Of a DNA stretch of 64,000 nucleotides, positions 34,389-43,640 are shown in pieces. Origin of the DNA: an uncultured Collinsella sp. (GTDB lineage Bacteria > Actinomycetota > Coriobacteriia > Coriobacteriales > Coriobacteriaceae); the NCBI GenBank assembly GCA_900540985.1, contig UQIC01000001.1:62001-126000 (forward strand), read 5' to 3'. The notes below the pieces were generated by a model. That model was given only the letters and a program-made list of their open reading frames with translations. It did no database searches and was not told the DNA's origin. The translations under genes and the position numbers were made by a program. Position 1 is the first letter of the stretch, and every line of letters starts with the position of its first letter.

Positions 34389-34909
34389 GGTAGTTTCCTC
34401 TCTGTTGACCGACGCTACAGGCGATGCGCGCCGGTTTGATTCGGGCAAAAACATACCACGGGAGCGACCGTTTGCAATACCCTCTGACCGGCATCTTCAT
34501 ACCGTTCGCCGAGTATGCCAAGGTTTACTAAAAAATGCGCAGGTGGGGCCGTTGAGCTGCGCAAATGTTAGCTAAAGGTGACTTGAAATATAGGGCGATT
34601 GAGCGTGCTTGCGGAAACCGCATCCCATTATTTTGTCGAAAAACGGGTTGCAGTTTCCGGTTAGGCCCGCTAGCGGAAAATGCGAGCCGGTATCAGCTCT
34701 CAAAACGGGATACGGTTTCCGGTTGAGCCTTCAGACGGAAACTGCGACCCGGAATCCACGCTCAAACCGGGACGAGCTTTCCACAAGGCAGCCCCAGGCG
34801 CCCCCGGACGCAAACCTCAGCCATCTCTACATAGATCTCGATAGATTTGCCGAGAACTCAATCAGCGCATCTACCTGCGCATTTAAGAACCTAAACTCTC
34901 AGCAATAAG
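34389..34909. other. Intergenic region with GGAAACCGCANCCC repeat series
   Basis: No gene is seen. 34613-34790 holds alternating units such as GGAAACCGCATCCC, CGGGTTGCAGTTTCCGG and GGAAACTGCGACCCGG, the same class as 9229-9415. Confidence 0.55.
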
Positions 34910-34936
34910 AAATCTTATATGAATTGACTTAGATTT
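34910..34936. promoter_or_regulatory. Heat-shock box upstream of dnaK
   Basis: AAATCTTATAT-N5-GACTTAGATTT, outer AAATCT/AGATTT inverted. The same 22 fixed bases with a different N5 occur at 43525-43551 before clpB. Lies 110 bases before the dnaK start. Likely target of HspR encoded at 38929, although the sequence departs from the published HAIR consensus. Confidence 0.65.
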
Positions 34937-35045
34937 TGTATATTCCGGCCCATAAGGGGATACACTACATCCTGAAAGACAAGCCGAAGCGCCGCGCGGC
35001 AGACCGCCGAGGCGGCGCGAACGCACAAGAGAGAGGGAATTTCTA

Positions 35046-36938
35046 ATGGGCAAGATTCTTGGTATCGACCTTGGTACTACCAACTCCGCTATGGCCGTCC
35101 TCGAGGGCGGTTCTCCGACCATTATCGTGAACGCCGAGGGCGACCGCACCACCCCGTCCGTCGTGGGCTTCCGTGCCGACGGCGACCGCGTCGTGGGTAA
35201 GGCCGCTAAGAACCAGGCTGTCACCAACCCCAAGAACACCGTGTTCTCCATCAAGCGCTTCATGGGCCGCAAGTACTCCGAGTGCACCTCCGAGATCAAG
35301 ACCGTGCCGTATGAGGTCAAGGAGGGCCAGGGCGGCCGTGCCGTCGTCGACATCGAGGGCAAGGATTACACCGCCGAGCAGGTGAGCGCCATGACGCTCG
35401 CGAAGATGAAGGCCGACGCCGAGAAGTATCTGGGCGAGACCGTTACCGACGCCGTCATCACCGTCCCGGCCTACTTCAACGACGCCCAGCGTCAGGCCAC
35501 CAAGGACGCCGGTAAGATCGCCGGCCTCAACGTCAAGCGTATCGTCAACGAGCCGACCGCTGCTGCTCTTGCCTATGGCCTGGACAAGCAGGGCACCGAC
35601 CAGCGCATCCTGGTCTTCGATCTGGGCGGCGGCACCTTCGATGTCTCCATCCTCGACCTCGCCGACGGCGTGTTTGAGGTTCTGTCCACCTCGGGCGACA
35701 ACCACCTGGGCGGCGACGACTGGGATCAGCGCGTCATCGATTGGATGGCCGATAAGTTCCAGCAGGAGAACGGTGTCGACCTGCGTCAGGACCCCATGGC
35801 CCTGCAGCGTCTGAAGGAGGCCGCCGAGAACGCCAAGAAGGAGCTCTCCGCCGCCCAGCAGACCACCATCAACCTGCCGTTCATTACCATGAACCAGTCC
35901 GGCCCGCTGCACCTCAACTACACGCTGACCCGTGCCGAGTTTGAGAAGATCACCCGCGACCTGCTCGAGCGCTGCAAGCAGCCTGTCACCAATGCCCTGC
36001 GCGACGCCAAGCTTAAGCTCTCCGATCTGACCGAGGTCATCCTCGTCGGCGGCTCCACCCGTATGCCCGCCGTCCAGGAGCTCGTCAAGACCATGACCGG
36101 CAAGCAGCCCAACATGTCCGTGAACCCCGACGAGGTCGTTGCCGACGGCGCTGCCGTCCAGGGCGGCGTGCTCACCGGCGACGTCGAGGGCATCCTGCTG
36201 CTCGACGTTACCCCGCTGTCGCTGGGCGTCGAGACCATGGGCGGCATCATGACCAAGATGATCGACCGCAACACCACGATCCCGACCTCCAAGACCGAGG
36301 TCTACTCCACCGCTGCCGACAACCAGACCAGCGTCGAGATTAACGTGCTCCAGGGCGAGCGCGAGCTTGCCCGCGACAACAAGTCGCTCGGTAAGTTCCA
36401 GCTGACCGGTATCCCGGCTGCCCGCCGCGGCGTGCCGCAGATCGAGGTCACCTTCGACATCGACGCCAACGGTATCGTCAAGGTCTCCGCTAAGGACAAG
36501 GGCACCGGCAAGGAGCAGCAGATCACCATTTCCGGCTCCACTGCTCTGTCCGACGACGAAGTCGATCGTATGGTCAAGGACGCCGAGGCTCATGCCGAGG
36601 AGGACAAGAAGCAGAAGGAAGAGGTCGAGGTCCGCAACCAGACCGACAGTCTGTGCTACTCCACCGAGCAGACCCTCAACGAGCTGGGCGACAAGGTTTC
36701 CGCCGACGTGAAGTCCAAGGCCGAGGCCGCTATCGCCGACGCCAAGAAGGCGCTCGAGGGCTCTGACGTCGAGGCCATCAAGGCCGCCGGCGAGTCCCTG
36801 CAGTCCGTGGCCTACGAGCTGGCCCAGGTTGTCTATGCCGACGCTCAGCAGCAGACCGACGGTGCCGCTGGCGCCCAGCCTGCCGACGATGACGTTGTCG
36901 ACGCCGACTACGAGGTTGTGGACGACGAGGACAAATAA
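35046..36938 (+). CDS. dnaK: Chaperone protein DnaK, 630 aa
   Basis: Housekeeping Hsp70. GIDLGTTNSAMAVLEGG at the N-terminus, DLGGGTFDVSILDL near 190, VGGSTRMPAVQELVKTM near 335, substrate-binding domain with DVTPLSLGVETMGGIMTKMI, a full helical lid and acidic tail ending DADYEVVDDEDK. Its codon use is extremely biased (nearly all GAG, AAG, GCC), as expected for high expression. First gene of dnaK-grpE-dnaJ-hspR. Confidence 0.97.
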   Translation: MGKILGIDLGTTNSAMAVLEGGSPTIIVNAEGDRTTPSVVGFRADGDRVVGKAAKNQAVTNPKNTVFSIKRFMGRKYSECTSEIKTVPYEVKEGQGGRAVVDIEGKDYTAEQVSAMTLAKMKADAEKYLGETVTDAVITVPAYFNDAQRQATKDAGKIAGLNVKRIVNEPTAAALAYGLDKQGTDQRILVFDLGGGTFDVSILDLADGVFEVLSTSGDNHLGGDDWDQRVIDWMADKFQQENGVDLRQDPMALQRLKEAAENAKKELSAAQQTTINLPFITMNQSGPLHLNYTLTRAEFEKITRDLLERCKQPVTNALRDAKLKLSDLTEVILVGGSTRMPAVQELVKTMTGKQPNMSVNPDEVVADGAAVQGGVLTGDVEGILLLDVTPLSLGVETMGGIMTKMIDRNTTIPTSKTEVYSTAADNQTSVEINVLQGERELARDNKSLGKFQLTGIPAARRGVPQIEVTFDIDANGIVKVSAKDKGTGKEQQITISGSTALSDDEVDRMVKDAEAHAEEDKKQKEEVEVRNQTDSLCYSTEQTLNELGDKVSADVKSKAEAAIADAKKALEGSDVEAIKAAGESLQSVAYELAQVVYADAQQQTDGAAGAQPADDDVVDADYEVVDDEDK

Positions 36939-36940
36939 TC

Positions 36941-37783
36941 ATGTCCGCCCGTAAAGCTCGCACGGAGGCGGCCGCCGTTGGTGCCGCCCCCGTTGACTCT
37001 GAGGAGAAGGACGTGAAGATTCCCGTAGAGGCCGCAGACGTTACCGAGGCCAACGAGGCCCCGGCCGCCGAGGCTGCCGAGAACCAAGTAGAGGATTCCA
37101 ACAAGGAGGCGACGATGACCGAGGACGAGATGGTGGAAGCCGCTATCCGCGCCGGTGAGGAAGCCGCCGACAACGACTTTAAGCTCAAGTTCGAGCAGGC
37201 TCAGAAAGAGCTTGCCGACGTGCGCAATGAGCTCGATGCTGCGGCAGAGGCTCAGAAGGCCGCCGAGGACAAGGCAAAGGACGCCACCGAGCGTACCGCC
37301 CGTCTGCAGGCCGACTGGGAGAACTTCCGTCGCCGCACCGCCAATGAGCGTATCGCCGAGCGCGAGCGCGCGACCGAGAAGCTCGTCACCGCGCTGCTGC
37401 CGGTGATCGACGATATCGAGCGCGCGATCGACCATGCCCGCAGTCAAGAGCTTTCCGACGACTTTAAGCAGTTCGTCGATGGCGTTGACGCGGTACATGC
37501 CAAGCTTCTCGATGTGTTTGCGCACGAGGGCGTTGAGCCCATCGACCCCAAGGGCGAGGCGTTCGATCCGCTCGAGCATCAGGCCGTGGGTCGCGTCGAG
37601 GACGCATCGCAGTACGACGAGACCGTCAACGACGTGTACCAGAAGGGCTACCGCATGGCGGACCGCATCCTGCGCTCCGCGATGGTGACGGTGACCTACG
37701 GTGGCGAGAAGCGCCCCGCACCGGAGCCCGAAGCGGCGCCCGAGGATGCTGCGGCCGATACGGCCGAGAGCACCGAGGAGTAA
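36941..37783 (+). CDS. grpE: Nucleotide exchange factor GrpE, 280 aa
   Basis: GrpE core: long helix with LQADWENFRRRTANERIAER, then VNDVYQKGYRMADRILRSAM in the beta domain. From ATG 36941 it has a 58-residue acidic Ala/Glu-rich leader. An internal ATG at 37115 (MTEDEMVEAAIR) has an ideal AAGGAGG 5 bases upstream and would give the usual about 222 aa, so it may be the main start. The ATG at 36941 is 2 bases after the dnaK stop and has no good site of its own. Confidence 0.93.
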   Translation: MSARKARTEAAAVGAAPVDSEEKDVKIPVEAADVTEANEAPAAEAAENQVEDSNKEATMTEDEMVEAAIRAGEEAADNDFKLKFEQAQKELADVRNELDAAAEAQKAAEDKAKDATERTARLQADWENFRRRTANERIAERERATEKLVTALLPVIDDIERAIDHARSQELSDDFKQFVDGVDAVHAKLLDVFAHEGVEPIDPKGEAFDPLEHQAVGRVEDASQYDETVNDVYQKGYRMADRILRSAMVTVTYGGEKRPAPEPEAAPEDAAADTAESTEE

Positions 37784-37788
37784 TTGAG

Positions 37789-37820
37789 AAGGGCCCCGGG
37801 GCAACACCCGGGGCCCTTTC
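37789..37820 (+). terminator. Hairpin between grpE and dnaJ
   Basis: AAGGGCCCCGGG (37789-37800) pairs perfectly with 37807-37818 and is followed by a short T run (TTT C TGG). A weak or partial terminator; it may lower dnaJ-hspR expression relative to dnaK-grpE. Confidence 0.6.
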
Positions 37821-37890
37821 TGGCCTAGTGCCATATGAAAGCATGAGCCGCCGCCCGCTGGGCGGCGGGTGAAACAGGAGAGGAGCTACG

Positions 37891-38856
37891 ATGGCTGCAG
37901 GCAAAACCTTCTATGACATCCTGGGCGTATCCAAGAGCGCCTCCGACAAAGAGATCAAGAGCGCGTTTCGCAAGCTCGCGCAAAAATATCACCCCGATGC
38001 CGGCGGCGACGAGGCCAAGTTCAAGGAGATCAGCGAGGCCTACGAGACGCTTTCGGACGAGAAGAAGCGCAAAGAGTACGACCAGATGCTCATGTTTGGC
38101 GGCATGCCGGGCGCAGGCGGCGCGTATGGCGGAGGCTACGGTGCCGGCGCAGGTGCCAGCGGCTGGGGCGACATCTTCGACAGCATCTTTAGCGGCAACG
38201 GCGCCTGGGGCAGCGATTGGGGCTCGGGCTTTGCCGGGGCTGCGGGCGCTGCCGGCGCCGGCGCGGGTCGCAGCCGTGCTCGCAAGGGCGGCGACCTGTC
38301 GCTGACCGTCGATGTGACGGCCGAGGACGCGTTTCGCGGCGTGACGCACAAGGTCACCTATCGCATTCCCTCGACAGGCGAGCAGCAGACCATTACGGTC
38401 TCGGTGCCCGCGGGCGCGGTCGACGGCGGCAAGCTACGCTACAAGCGTCGCGGCGAGTATGGCGTTGCCGGCGGCGAGCGCGGCGACCTGGTCGTGACCA
38501 CGCATGTGGAGGAGCACCCGCTGTTTAAGCGCAAGGGTGCCGATGTGACCATGGAGGTGCCGATCTCGGTCTACGAGGCGGCGCTCGGCTGCACGGTTGA
38601 TGTGCCCACGCCCGGCGGCGCGACGGTTCGTCTGAAGGTGCCCGCTGGCACCCAGACGGGCAAGAAGTTCCGCTTTAAGGAGATGGGTGCGCCCGACGTT
38701 AAGCACCGTGGCCGCACAGGCGCGCTGCTCGTCGAAATCAAGGTACAGGTCCCCACGAACCTGTCCGATGACGAGCGCGATGCCATGACCAAGCTGCGCG
38801 AGGCCGACACGCGCGATTATCGCGAGAAGGTCAACCGTTACAAGGCGACGTACTAG
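37891..38856 (+). CDS. dnaJ: DnaJ-family chaperone without zinc finger, 321 aa
   Basis: J domain with intact HPD (FRKLAQKYHPDAGGDEAKFK), then a Gly/Ala-rich linker (about residues 70-125) and two C-terminal beta domains (GDLSLTVDVTAEDAFRGVTH, VPIPVYEAALG-type segment, FKEMGAPDVKHRGRTGALLV). The four CxxCxGxG repeats of classical DnaJ are absent, so it is a class B/CbpA-type co-chaperone. AGGAGAGGAGCTACG precedes ATG 37891. Confidence 0.93.
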   Translation: MAAGKTFYDILGVSKSASDKEIKSAFRKLAQKYHPDAGGDEAKFKEISEAYETLSDEKKRKEYDQMLMFGGMPGAGGAYGGGYGAGAGASGWGDIFDSIFSGNGAWGSDWGSGFAGAAGAAGAGAGRSRARKGGDLSLTVDVTAEDAFRGVTHKVTYRIPSTGEQQTITVSVPAGAVDGGKLRYKRRGEYGVAGGERGDLVVTTHVEEHPLFKRKGADVTMEVPISVYEAALGCTVDVPTPGGATVRLKVPAGTQTGKKFRFKEMGAPDVKHRGRTGALLVEIKVQVPTNLSDDERDAMTKLREADTRDYREKVNRYKATY

Positions 38857-38928
38857 GGCGGTCGTGGCGCACACCCGCGCCCGCGGGCTTATGATGGACG
38901 ATAACGAGACGGAAAGGGGTCAGGTAGC

Positions 38929-39345
38929 ATGGCCGAGGACAATAGGAATAAACCGCTGTACATGATCAGCGTGGCGGCCGAGTTGACCGGCATGCATCCG
39001 CAGACTCTGCGCGTCTACGAGTCCAAGGGCCTGGTGAACCCCCAGCGCTCGGGCGGCAACACGCGTCTGTATTCGCGTGCCGATATCGAGCGCCTGGAGC
39101 TCATCAACCAGCTGACCGACGAGGGCATCAACCTTGCCGGCGTGGTGCGCATCCTCGATATGAAGGAGCGTGCCGAGGAGCGCGAGCGCGAGAACGAAAA
39201 GCTTCGCGCCCGCGTGCGCCAGCTCGAGGACGAGCTGCACGAGTACAAGATGCAGAAGAAGATCACCGCCCTGGCCCCGCGCGACGGCTCAGTCAACCCC
39301 GAGCAAGTCATGCGCAAACTTTTGGGCGCCGGCGGGGATTTGTAG
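38929..39345 (+). CDS. hspR: HspR-type heat-shock repressor (MerR fold), 138 aa
   Basis: MerR-like winged helix (YMISVAAELTGMHPQTLRVY, GLVNPQRSGGNTRLYSRADI) followed by a coiled coil (KERAEERERENEKLRARVRQ). As the fourth gene after dnaK-grpE-dnaJ this is the actinobacterial HspR arrangement, in which HspR represses the operon with DnaK as co-repressor. Candidate binding boxes are at 34910 and 43525. The TAG stop shares its G with the structured repeat at 39345. Confidence 0.93.
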   Translation: MAEDNRNKPLYMISVAAELTGMHPQTLRVYESKGLVNPQRSGGNTRLYSRADIERLELINQLTDEGINLAGVVRILDMKERAEERERENEKLRARVRQLEDELHEYKMQKKITALAPRDGSVNPEQVMRKLLGAGGDL

Positions 39346-39565
39346 TTACGCGGTTTTACCAAACCGCGTAACGGGCCGACGCTGCGCGCCGCCCAGAGCG
39401 ACAATTTGTCATTCAAAAGGCAAGGCATGACCAGAAGGTCTATGCCTTGCCTTTTCCATGCCAACTTGTTCGCTCTGGACGCCGCTCGCTGTCCGTCCTC
39501 TGCCTGCGGCGTTGCCTTGCTCCGGATACGGTAGGGTAGTCATTGGGGACGTTCTTAAATGACTA
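39345..39565 (+). repeat. Structured intergenic element, copy 3
   Basis: 12-bp stem 39345-39356/39361-39372, then GACGCTGCGCGCCG, CCAGAGCG pairing with CGCTCTGG around a hairpin GGCAAGGCAT/ATGCCTTGCC with loop GACCAGAAGGTC, and the terminal unit TAGTCATT ... AATGACTA (39537-39564). Compared with copy 2 the stem bases differ on both sides together. Confidence 0.75.
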
Positions 39566-39738
39566 GTCGAAAGGGACACTCTTGCACCAAATCTGCCGGC
39601 CCTCGCCGGGTTCGTACCTTACTTTACCGAGATAAAGTGAACGTGCAGATTCGTAACCCACTCGCAACCGTTCTATGGCACGATATTGAACGAATGTATG
39701 CTATGCGCCCAAATCTTTTGGGCAGAGTGGGAGACAGT

Positions 39739-42039
39739 ATGGTTAAGCTGTACGAGGACGGCATCTACCTGCGCAGTGGCAGCGAGGTTGTGCCTGAGGC
39801 CGAGGCTGCCGAGCGCGGTATTACGCAGACGCCCGAGGATGCCAAGCGCGGCACCATCGCGTATTCGATCCTCCAGGCACACAATACGTCCGGCGACCCC
39901 GAGGCGCTCAAGATTCGCTTCGACGCCATGGCGAGCCACGACATCACCTTTGTCGGCATCATCCAGACGGCGCGCGCCTCGGGCATGGAGCAGTTCCCGC
40001 TGCCCTACGTGCTCACCAACTGCCACAACTCGCTGTGCGCCGTGGGCGGCACCATCAACGAGGACGACCACGTCTTTGGTCTCTCGGCTGCCAAGAAGTA
40101 CGGCGGCATCTTCGTCCCGCCGCACATCGCCGTCATCCACTCCTTTATGCGTGAGAATTTCGCCGGCTGTGGCAAGATGATCCTGGGCTCCGACTCGCAC
40201 ACCCGCTACGGCGCTCTGGGCACCATGGCCGTGGGCGAGGGCGGTGGCGAGCTGGCAAAGCAGCTGCTGCGCGACACCTACGATGTCGCCTATCCCGGCG
40301 TCGTTGCCATCTACCTCACGGGCGCTCCGCGCCCCGGCGTTGGCCCGCACGACGTGGCGCTCGCCATCATCCGTGCCGTCTTTGCCAAGGGTTACGTTAA
40401 GAACAAGGTTATGGAGTTCGTGGGCCCCGGTATCGCGAGCATGACGACCGACTACCGCAACGGCGTCGACGTCATGACCACCGAGACCACCTGCCTGTCG
40501 AGCATCTGGGCCACCGACGAGGACACGCACGCGTTTTTGACCATGCACGGTCGCGGCGAGGACTACCGCGAGCTCAAGCCCGCCGATGTTGCCTACTACG
40601 ACGGCTGCGTCGAAGTCGATCTGTCGAGTATCAAGCCCATGATCGCGTTGCCGTTCCATCCTTCTAACGGCTTTGAGATCGACGAGCTCAACGAGAACCT
40701 CGAGGACATCCTGCATGAGGTGGAGCTCGAGGCCGCCAAGATCGGCGAGGGCAAGACGCACTTTAGCCTGCTCGACAAGATCGTCGACGGCAAGCTGCAC
40801 GTGCAGCAGGGCGTTATCGCCGGCTGCTCGGGCGGCAACTACGACTCCGTGGTCCAGGCTGCTCGCGTGCTCAAGGGCGCTAACACCGGCTGCGGCGAGT
40901 TCTCGCTGTCGGTCTATCCCACGAGCCAGCCCGTGGCACTCGAGCTTACACGCCGCGGCTACATCTACGACCTTATGGAGGCCGGCGCGATTGTGCGCAC
41001 GGCATTCTGCGGCCCGTGCTTCGGCGCCGGCGACACGCCTGCCAACAACGGCCTTTCGATCCGCCACACCACGCGCAACTTCCCCAATCGCGAGGGTTCC
41101 AAGCCGGGCAACGGTCAGCTGAGCGCCGTGGCCCTGATGGACGCCCGCTCCATTGCGGCGACGGCTGCCAACGGCGGCGTCCTGACGCCGGCGACCGACC
41201 TGCCCGAGGAGACTTGGGACGAGGCCTGCGAGTACACCTTTGACGACGCGCCGTACAAGAAGCGCGTGTACTGGGGCTTTGGCAAGGCTGAGCCGGCCGA
41301 CGAGCTGGTCGAGGGCCCCAACATCAAGCCGTGGCCCGCGATGGAGCCTCTCGGCGACGACATCCTGCTCAAGGTGTGCTCCAAGATCATGGACCCGGTC
41401 ACCACGACCGACGAGCTCATTCCCTCGGGCGAGACGAGCTCCTTCCGCTCCAACCCGCTGGGTCTGGCCGAGTTTACGCTCGGCCGTCGCGACCCTGCCT
41501 ACGTGGGCCGCTCCAAGGAGGTCGACGCCGTGGAGAAGCGCCGCGTTGCCGGTGAGTCCGCGGGCGATCTGTCCGCGCTCGATGCCGAGCTTGCCGGTGT
41601 GTTTGAGGCGCTGACTGGCGCGGGTGTCGCGGCCGATGCCAAGGCGACTGAGTACGGCTCCATGCTCTATGCCAAGAAGCCCGGTGACGGTTCTGCCCGC
41701 GAGCAGGCCGCGAGCTGCCAGCGCGTAATTGGCGGCCTGGCCAACATCGTCCACGAGTACGCCACCAAGCGCTATCGCTCCAACGTGATGAACTGGGGCA
41801 TGGTGCCCTTCCAGATGGAGGCCGAGCCCAGCTTTGAGGTGGGCGACTACGTCTTTGTGCCGGGTATCCGCGCCGCGCTCGATGGCGACCTGAAGGGCAT
41901 CGCCGCCTACGTGGTGCGCGCCGATGGTGCGGTCGAGCAGATTGAGCTCTACATTGCCGATATGACGGCAGAGGAGCGTGCCATCGTCAAGGCCGGCTGC
42001 TTGATCAACTACAACAAGTTCAAGGCCGCTGCCGAGTAA
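39739..42039 (+). CDS. Aconitase-family hydratase, 766 aa
   Basis: Fe-S hydro-lyase of the aconitase/homoaconitase superfamily. Motifs: LTNCHNSLCAVGGT, GSDSHTRYGALGTMAVGEGG, VIAGCSGGNYDSVVQAARVL, and FCGPCFGAGDTPANNGLSIR, including the cluster cysteines. ATG 39739 follows GGGAGACAGT; ATG 39703 is possible but lacks a site. Canonical aconitases are about 640-890 aa, and the N-terminal signature MVKLYEDGIYLRSG differs from AcnA/AcnB. Substrate unknown; there is no other citric acid cycle gene nearby. Confidence 0.85.
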   Translation: MVKLYEDGIYLRSGSEVVPEAEAAERGITQTPEDAKRGTIAYSILQAHNTSGDPEALKIRFDAMASHDITFVGIIQTARASGMEQFPLPYVLTNCHNSLCAVGGTINEDDHVFGLSAAKKYGGIFVPPHIAVIHSFMRENFAGCGKMILGSDSHTRYGALGTMAVGEGGGELAKQLLRDTYDVAYPGVVAIYLTGAPRPGVGPHDVALAIIRAVFAKGYVKNKVMEFVGPGIASMTTDYRNGVDVMTTETTCLSSIWATDEDTHAFLTMHGRGEDYRELKPADVAYYDGCVEVDLSSIKPMIALPFHPSNGFEIDELNENLEDILHEVELEAAKIGEGKTHFSLLDKIVDGKLHVQQGVIAGCSGGNYDSVVQAARVLKGANTGCGEFSLSVYPTSQPVALELTRRGYIYDLMEAGAIVRTAFCGPCFGAGDTPANNGLSIRHTTRNFPNREGSKPGNGQLSAVALMDARSIAATAANGGVLTPATDLPEETWDEACEYTFDDAPYKKRVYWGFGKAEPADELVEGPNIKPWPAMEPLGDDILLKVCSKIMDPVTTTDELIPSGETSSFRSNPLGLAEFTLGRRDPAYVGRSKEVDAVEKRRVAGESAGDLSALDAELAGVFEALTGAGVAADAKATEYGSMLYAKKPGDGSAREQAASCQRVIGGLANIVHEYATKRYRSNVMNWGMVPFQMEAEPSFEVGDYVFVPGIRAALDGDLKGIAAYVVRADGAVEQIELYIADMTAEERAIVKAGCLINYNKFKAAAE

Positions 42040-42050
42040 CTCTGCTGTAC

Positions 42051-42122
42051 GCCCCGGCCACACCTTTCCCTCGTGCTCACGCGCTTCGCGAGGGTCGCCC
42101 GAGGGAAAGGTGTGGCCGGGGC
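42051..42122. terminator. Long perfect inverted repeat after the hydratase gene
   Basis: A 23-base arm at 42051-42073 pairs perfectly with 42100-42122 around a 26-base loop. There is no T-run on the plus strand, so it is an atypical terminator or an mRNA-stabilising or repeat element. Confidence 0.6.
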
Positions 42123-42206
42123 TACCGCGACGTTCTCGTTGGGTCTTGAGGGGCGCTAAAAATAGACTTGCTTGATGCTGCCTCTGTTAATGGGGCGGCC
42201 TTTTTT

Positions 42207-42450
42207 GTCGAAAACCACCACATTAGGGTCAGGCACCTTTGTGGCGGTCCCGTTTGTCTCGACCTGTAACATCTGGGCCCCTATTTGACGAGCGGTTGTT
42301 GCAGATTGAGACAAACGATCGCCGCTGATCATTTCATCTCAATCTGTAACATCTAAGATCGAAAAGAGCCGCTAGATGTTACAGATCGAGACAGTCGAGT
42401 GCCAGAGTCGAAAACCACCACAAAGGGGCCTGTCCCTTTCGTGGTGGCGG
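42207..42450. repeat. GTCGAAAACCACCAC/TGTAACATCTA repeat, copy 1
   Basis: It begins and ends with AAAACCACCAC-type hairpins. Inside are paired arms TTTGTCTCGACCTGTAAC.../...GATTGAGACAAA and TCTCAATCTGTAACATCTA / TAGATGTTACAGATCGAGA. Copy 2 lies at 43274-43466; together they flank the gene at 42504. Confidence 0.65.
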
Positions 42451-42503
42451 GGGGGCGAGCTCGATGTTGCCGTGCTCGTTGAACGACATTCTAATGAGCG
42501 TCT

Positions 42504-43172
42504 CTACAGAATTTCATCTGGGCTGGCGGGTTTGGTTGTTTTGGGGATGCCGAGTTTGGATGACGCGAAATCGTCAACATTGTCCTTAATTCCGTCTTTG
42601 GTGTAGACGGTGACCATATAGGTGCTGTGTCCGAATTCGCCCTTGTCGCGTGTTGCCCAGGCATCCCAGTAGGCGGCCCTGTTTCGCCCTTTGATTTTTC
42701 CGACACGGCGGAGTTCTGTTCGCTTTAATTTCTGGTTGCTATAGATGGTTCGACCGGCCTCCTCGGTGAGCCCGCACTGTCCAAGCATCTTGTCGAGGAC
42801 TTGGTTCATGTGGCGCTCATCGGTGTTTGGTGCGTAGTCGTAGGCAAGGCCGATGGAGTCGAGTGGCTGGTCGTCGATTAGATAGTTTAGCGCCTGAGGT
42901 CCAAGGCAGAAATAGGGGGAGCATCCGTCGATCTGACCGAGCAACGGTAACTTGGACTGCCAAAGTCCGGTGGGAATTGCATATTCGTAGAACACGCCAC
43001 GGCAGACAAAGGAGAGCGAGGTGGCACGCGAGCCGGCGTCGATCATCCCGCAAAGATCGAAGGGCGAGGCGATACCAAAAGAAAAGGGCGTGATGACGAT
43101 AAGGAAGAGCATCACGATGGGTATGGCGAGAATGGCGATGACGTTGCGACCGGTGGAATGAGGCGGCTTCAT
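42504..43172 (-). CDS. Membrane-anchored hypothetical protein, 222 aa
   Basis: Not recognised. ATG 43172 has GAGGAG 6 bases upstream. A signal anchor (VIAILAIPIVMLFLIVITPF) starts at about residue 10, and the rest is predicted outside, with several cysteines (FDLCGM, FVCRGVFYEY, DGCSPYFCLG, GQCGL) that may form disulfides. It is flanked by direct copies of one repeat family and reads opposite to its neighbours, which hints at a transferable single-gene cassette. Confidence 0.7.
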   Translation of the reverse strand: MKPPHSTGRNVIAILAIPIVMLFLIVITPFSFGIASPFDLCGMIDAGSRATSLSFVCRGVFYEYAIPTGLWQSKLPLLGQIDGCSPYFCLGPQALNYLIDDQPLDSIGLAYDYAPNTDERHMNQVLDKMLGQCGLTEEAGRTIYSNQKLKRTELRRVGKIKGRNRAAYWDAWATRDKGEFGHSTYMVTVYTKDGIKDNVDDFASSKLGIPKTTKPASPDEIL

Positions 43173-43273
43173 ATGCGCTCCTCGAGACAAAGATCTGTTG
43201 AGGATAGGCAGAAATGGATATGTTCAGAGAACAATTCAAGTTTAATCTCATGGCGCGAGATGGTCGACCGTTA

Positions 43274-43466
43274 GCGTCGAAAACCACCACAAAGGTGCCT
43301 GTCCCCTTTGTGGTGGTTCTCGGTTTGTCTCGATTTGTAACAGATAGAGCTCTATTTGCCGAGTAGATGTTACAGATTGAGACAAACGGTTGCCACTGGT
43401 CATTTTCTCTCGATCTGTAACATCTAGGATCAAAAATGGCTGCTAGATGTTACAGATCGAGATGGT
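43274..43466. repeat. GTCGAAAACCACCAC/TGTAACATCTA repeat, copy 2
   Basis: AACCACCACAAAGG (43282-43295) pairs with 43305-43318. Then TTTGTCTCGATTTGTAACA and TGTTACAGATTGAGACAAA, and TCTCGATCTGTAACATCTA with TAGATGTTACAGATCGAGA, form two further stems. Same orientation as copy 1. Confidence 0.65.
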
Positions 43467-43524
43467 AGTGCGCCTGGGCAGCGGCGGGCTGACATCTCAG
43501 TACCCTATCCATCAATCACTCAGA

Positions 43525-43551
43525 AAATCTTATATATAGAGACTTAGATTT
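43525..43551. promoter_or_regulatory. Heat-shock box upstream of clpB
   Basis: AAATCTTATAT-N5-GACTTAGATTT, identical to the dnaK box outside the five central bases. Lies 90 bases before the clpB start. Confidence 0.65.
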
Positions 43552-43640
43552 GTGTATAAGATTGTACAAAGCTGGCAACAATACTTCTCGAACAACGTGA
43601 AGCCGCCCCGTAGGGCGGCCACCCCAAGAGAGGTGATTCC

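Noticed and set aside
34905..35045. CIRCE element (TTAGCACTC-N9-GAGTGCTAA) upstream of dnaK
   Set aside because: Not present; control by HrcA is not supported, and hspR is encoded in the operon.
39673..42063. 796-codon open frame on the minus strand across the hydratase gene
   Set aside because: A shadow of the strongly GC-biased plus-strand gene; no start site or domain. The same holds for long antisense frames at 31186-33432, 35043-36593, 43656-45941, 52046-53956 and 55459-57396.
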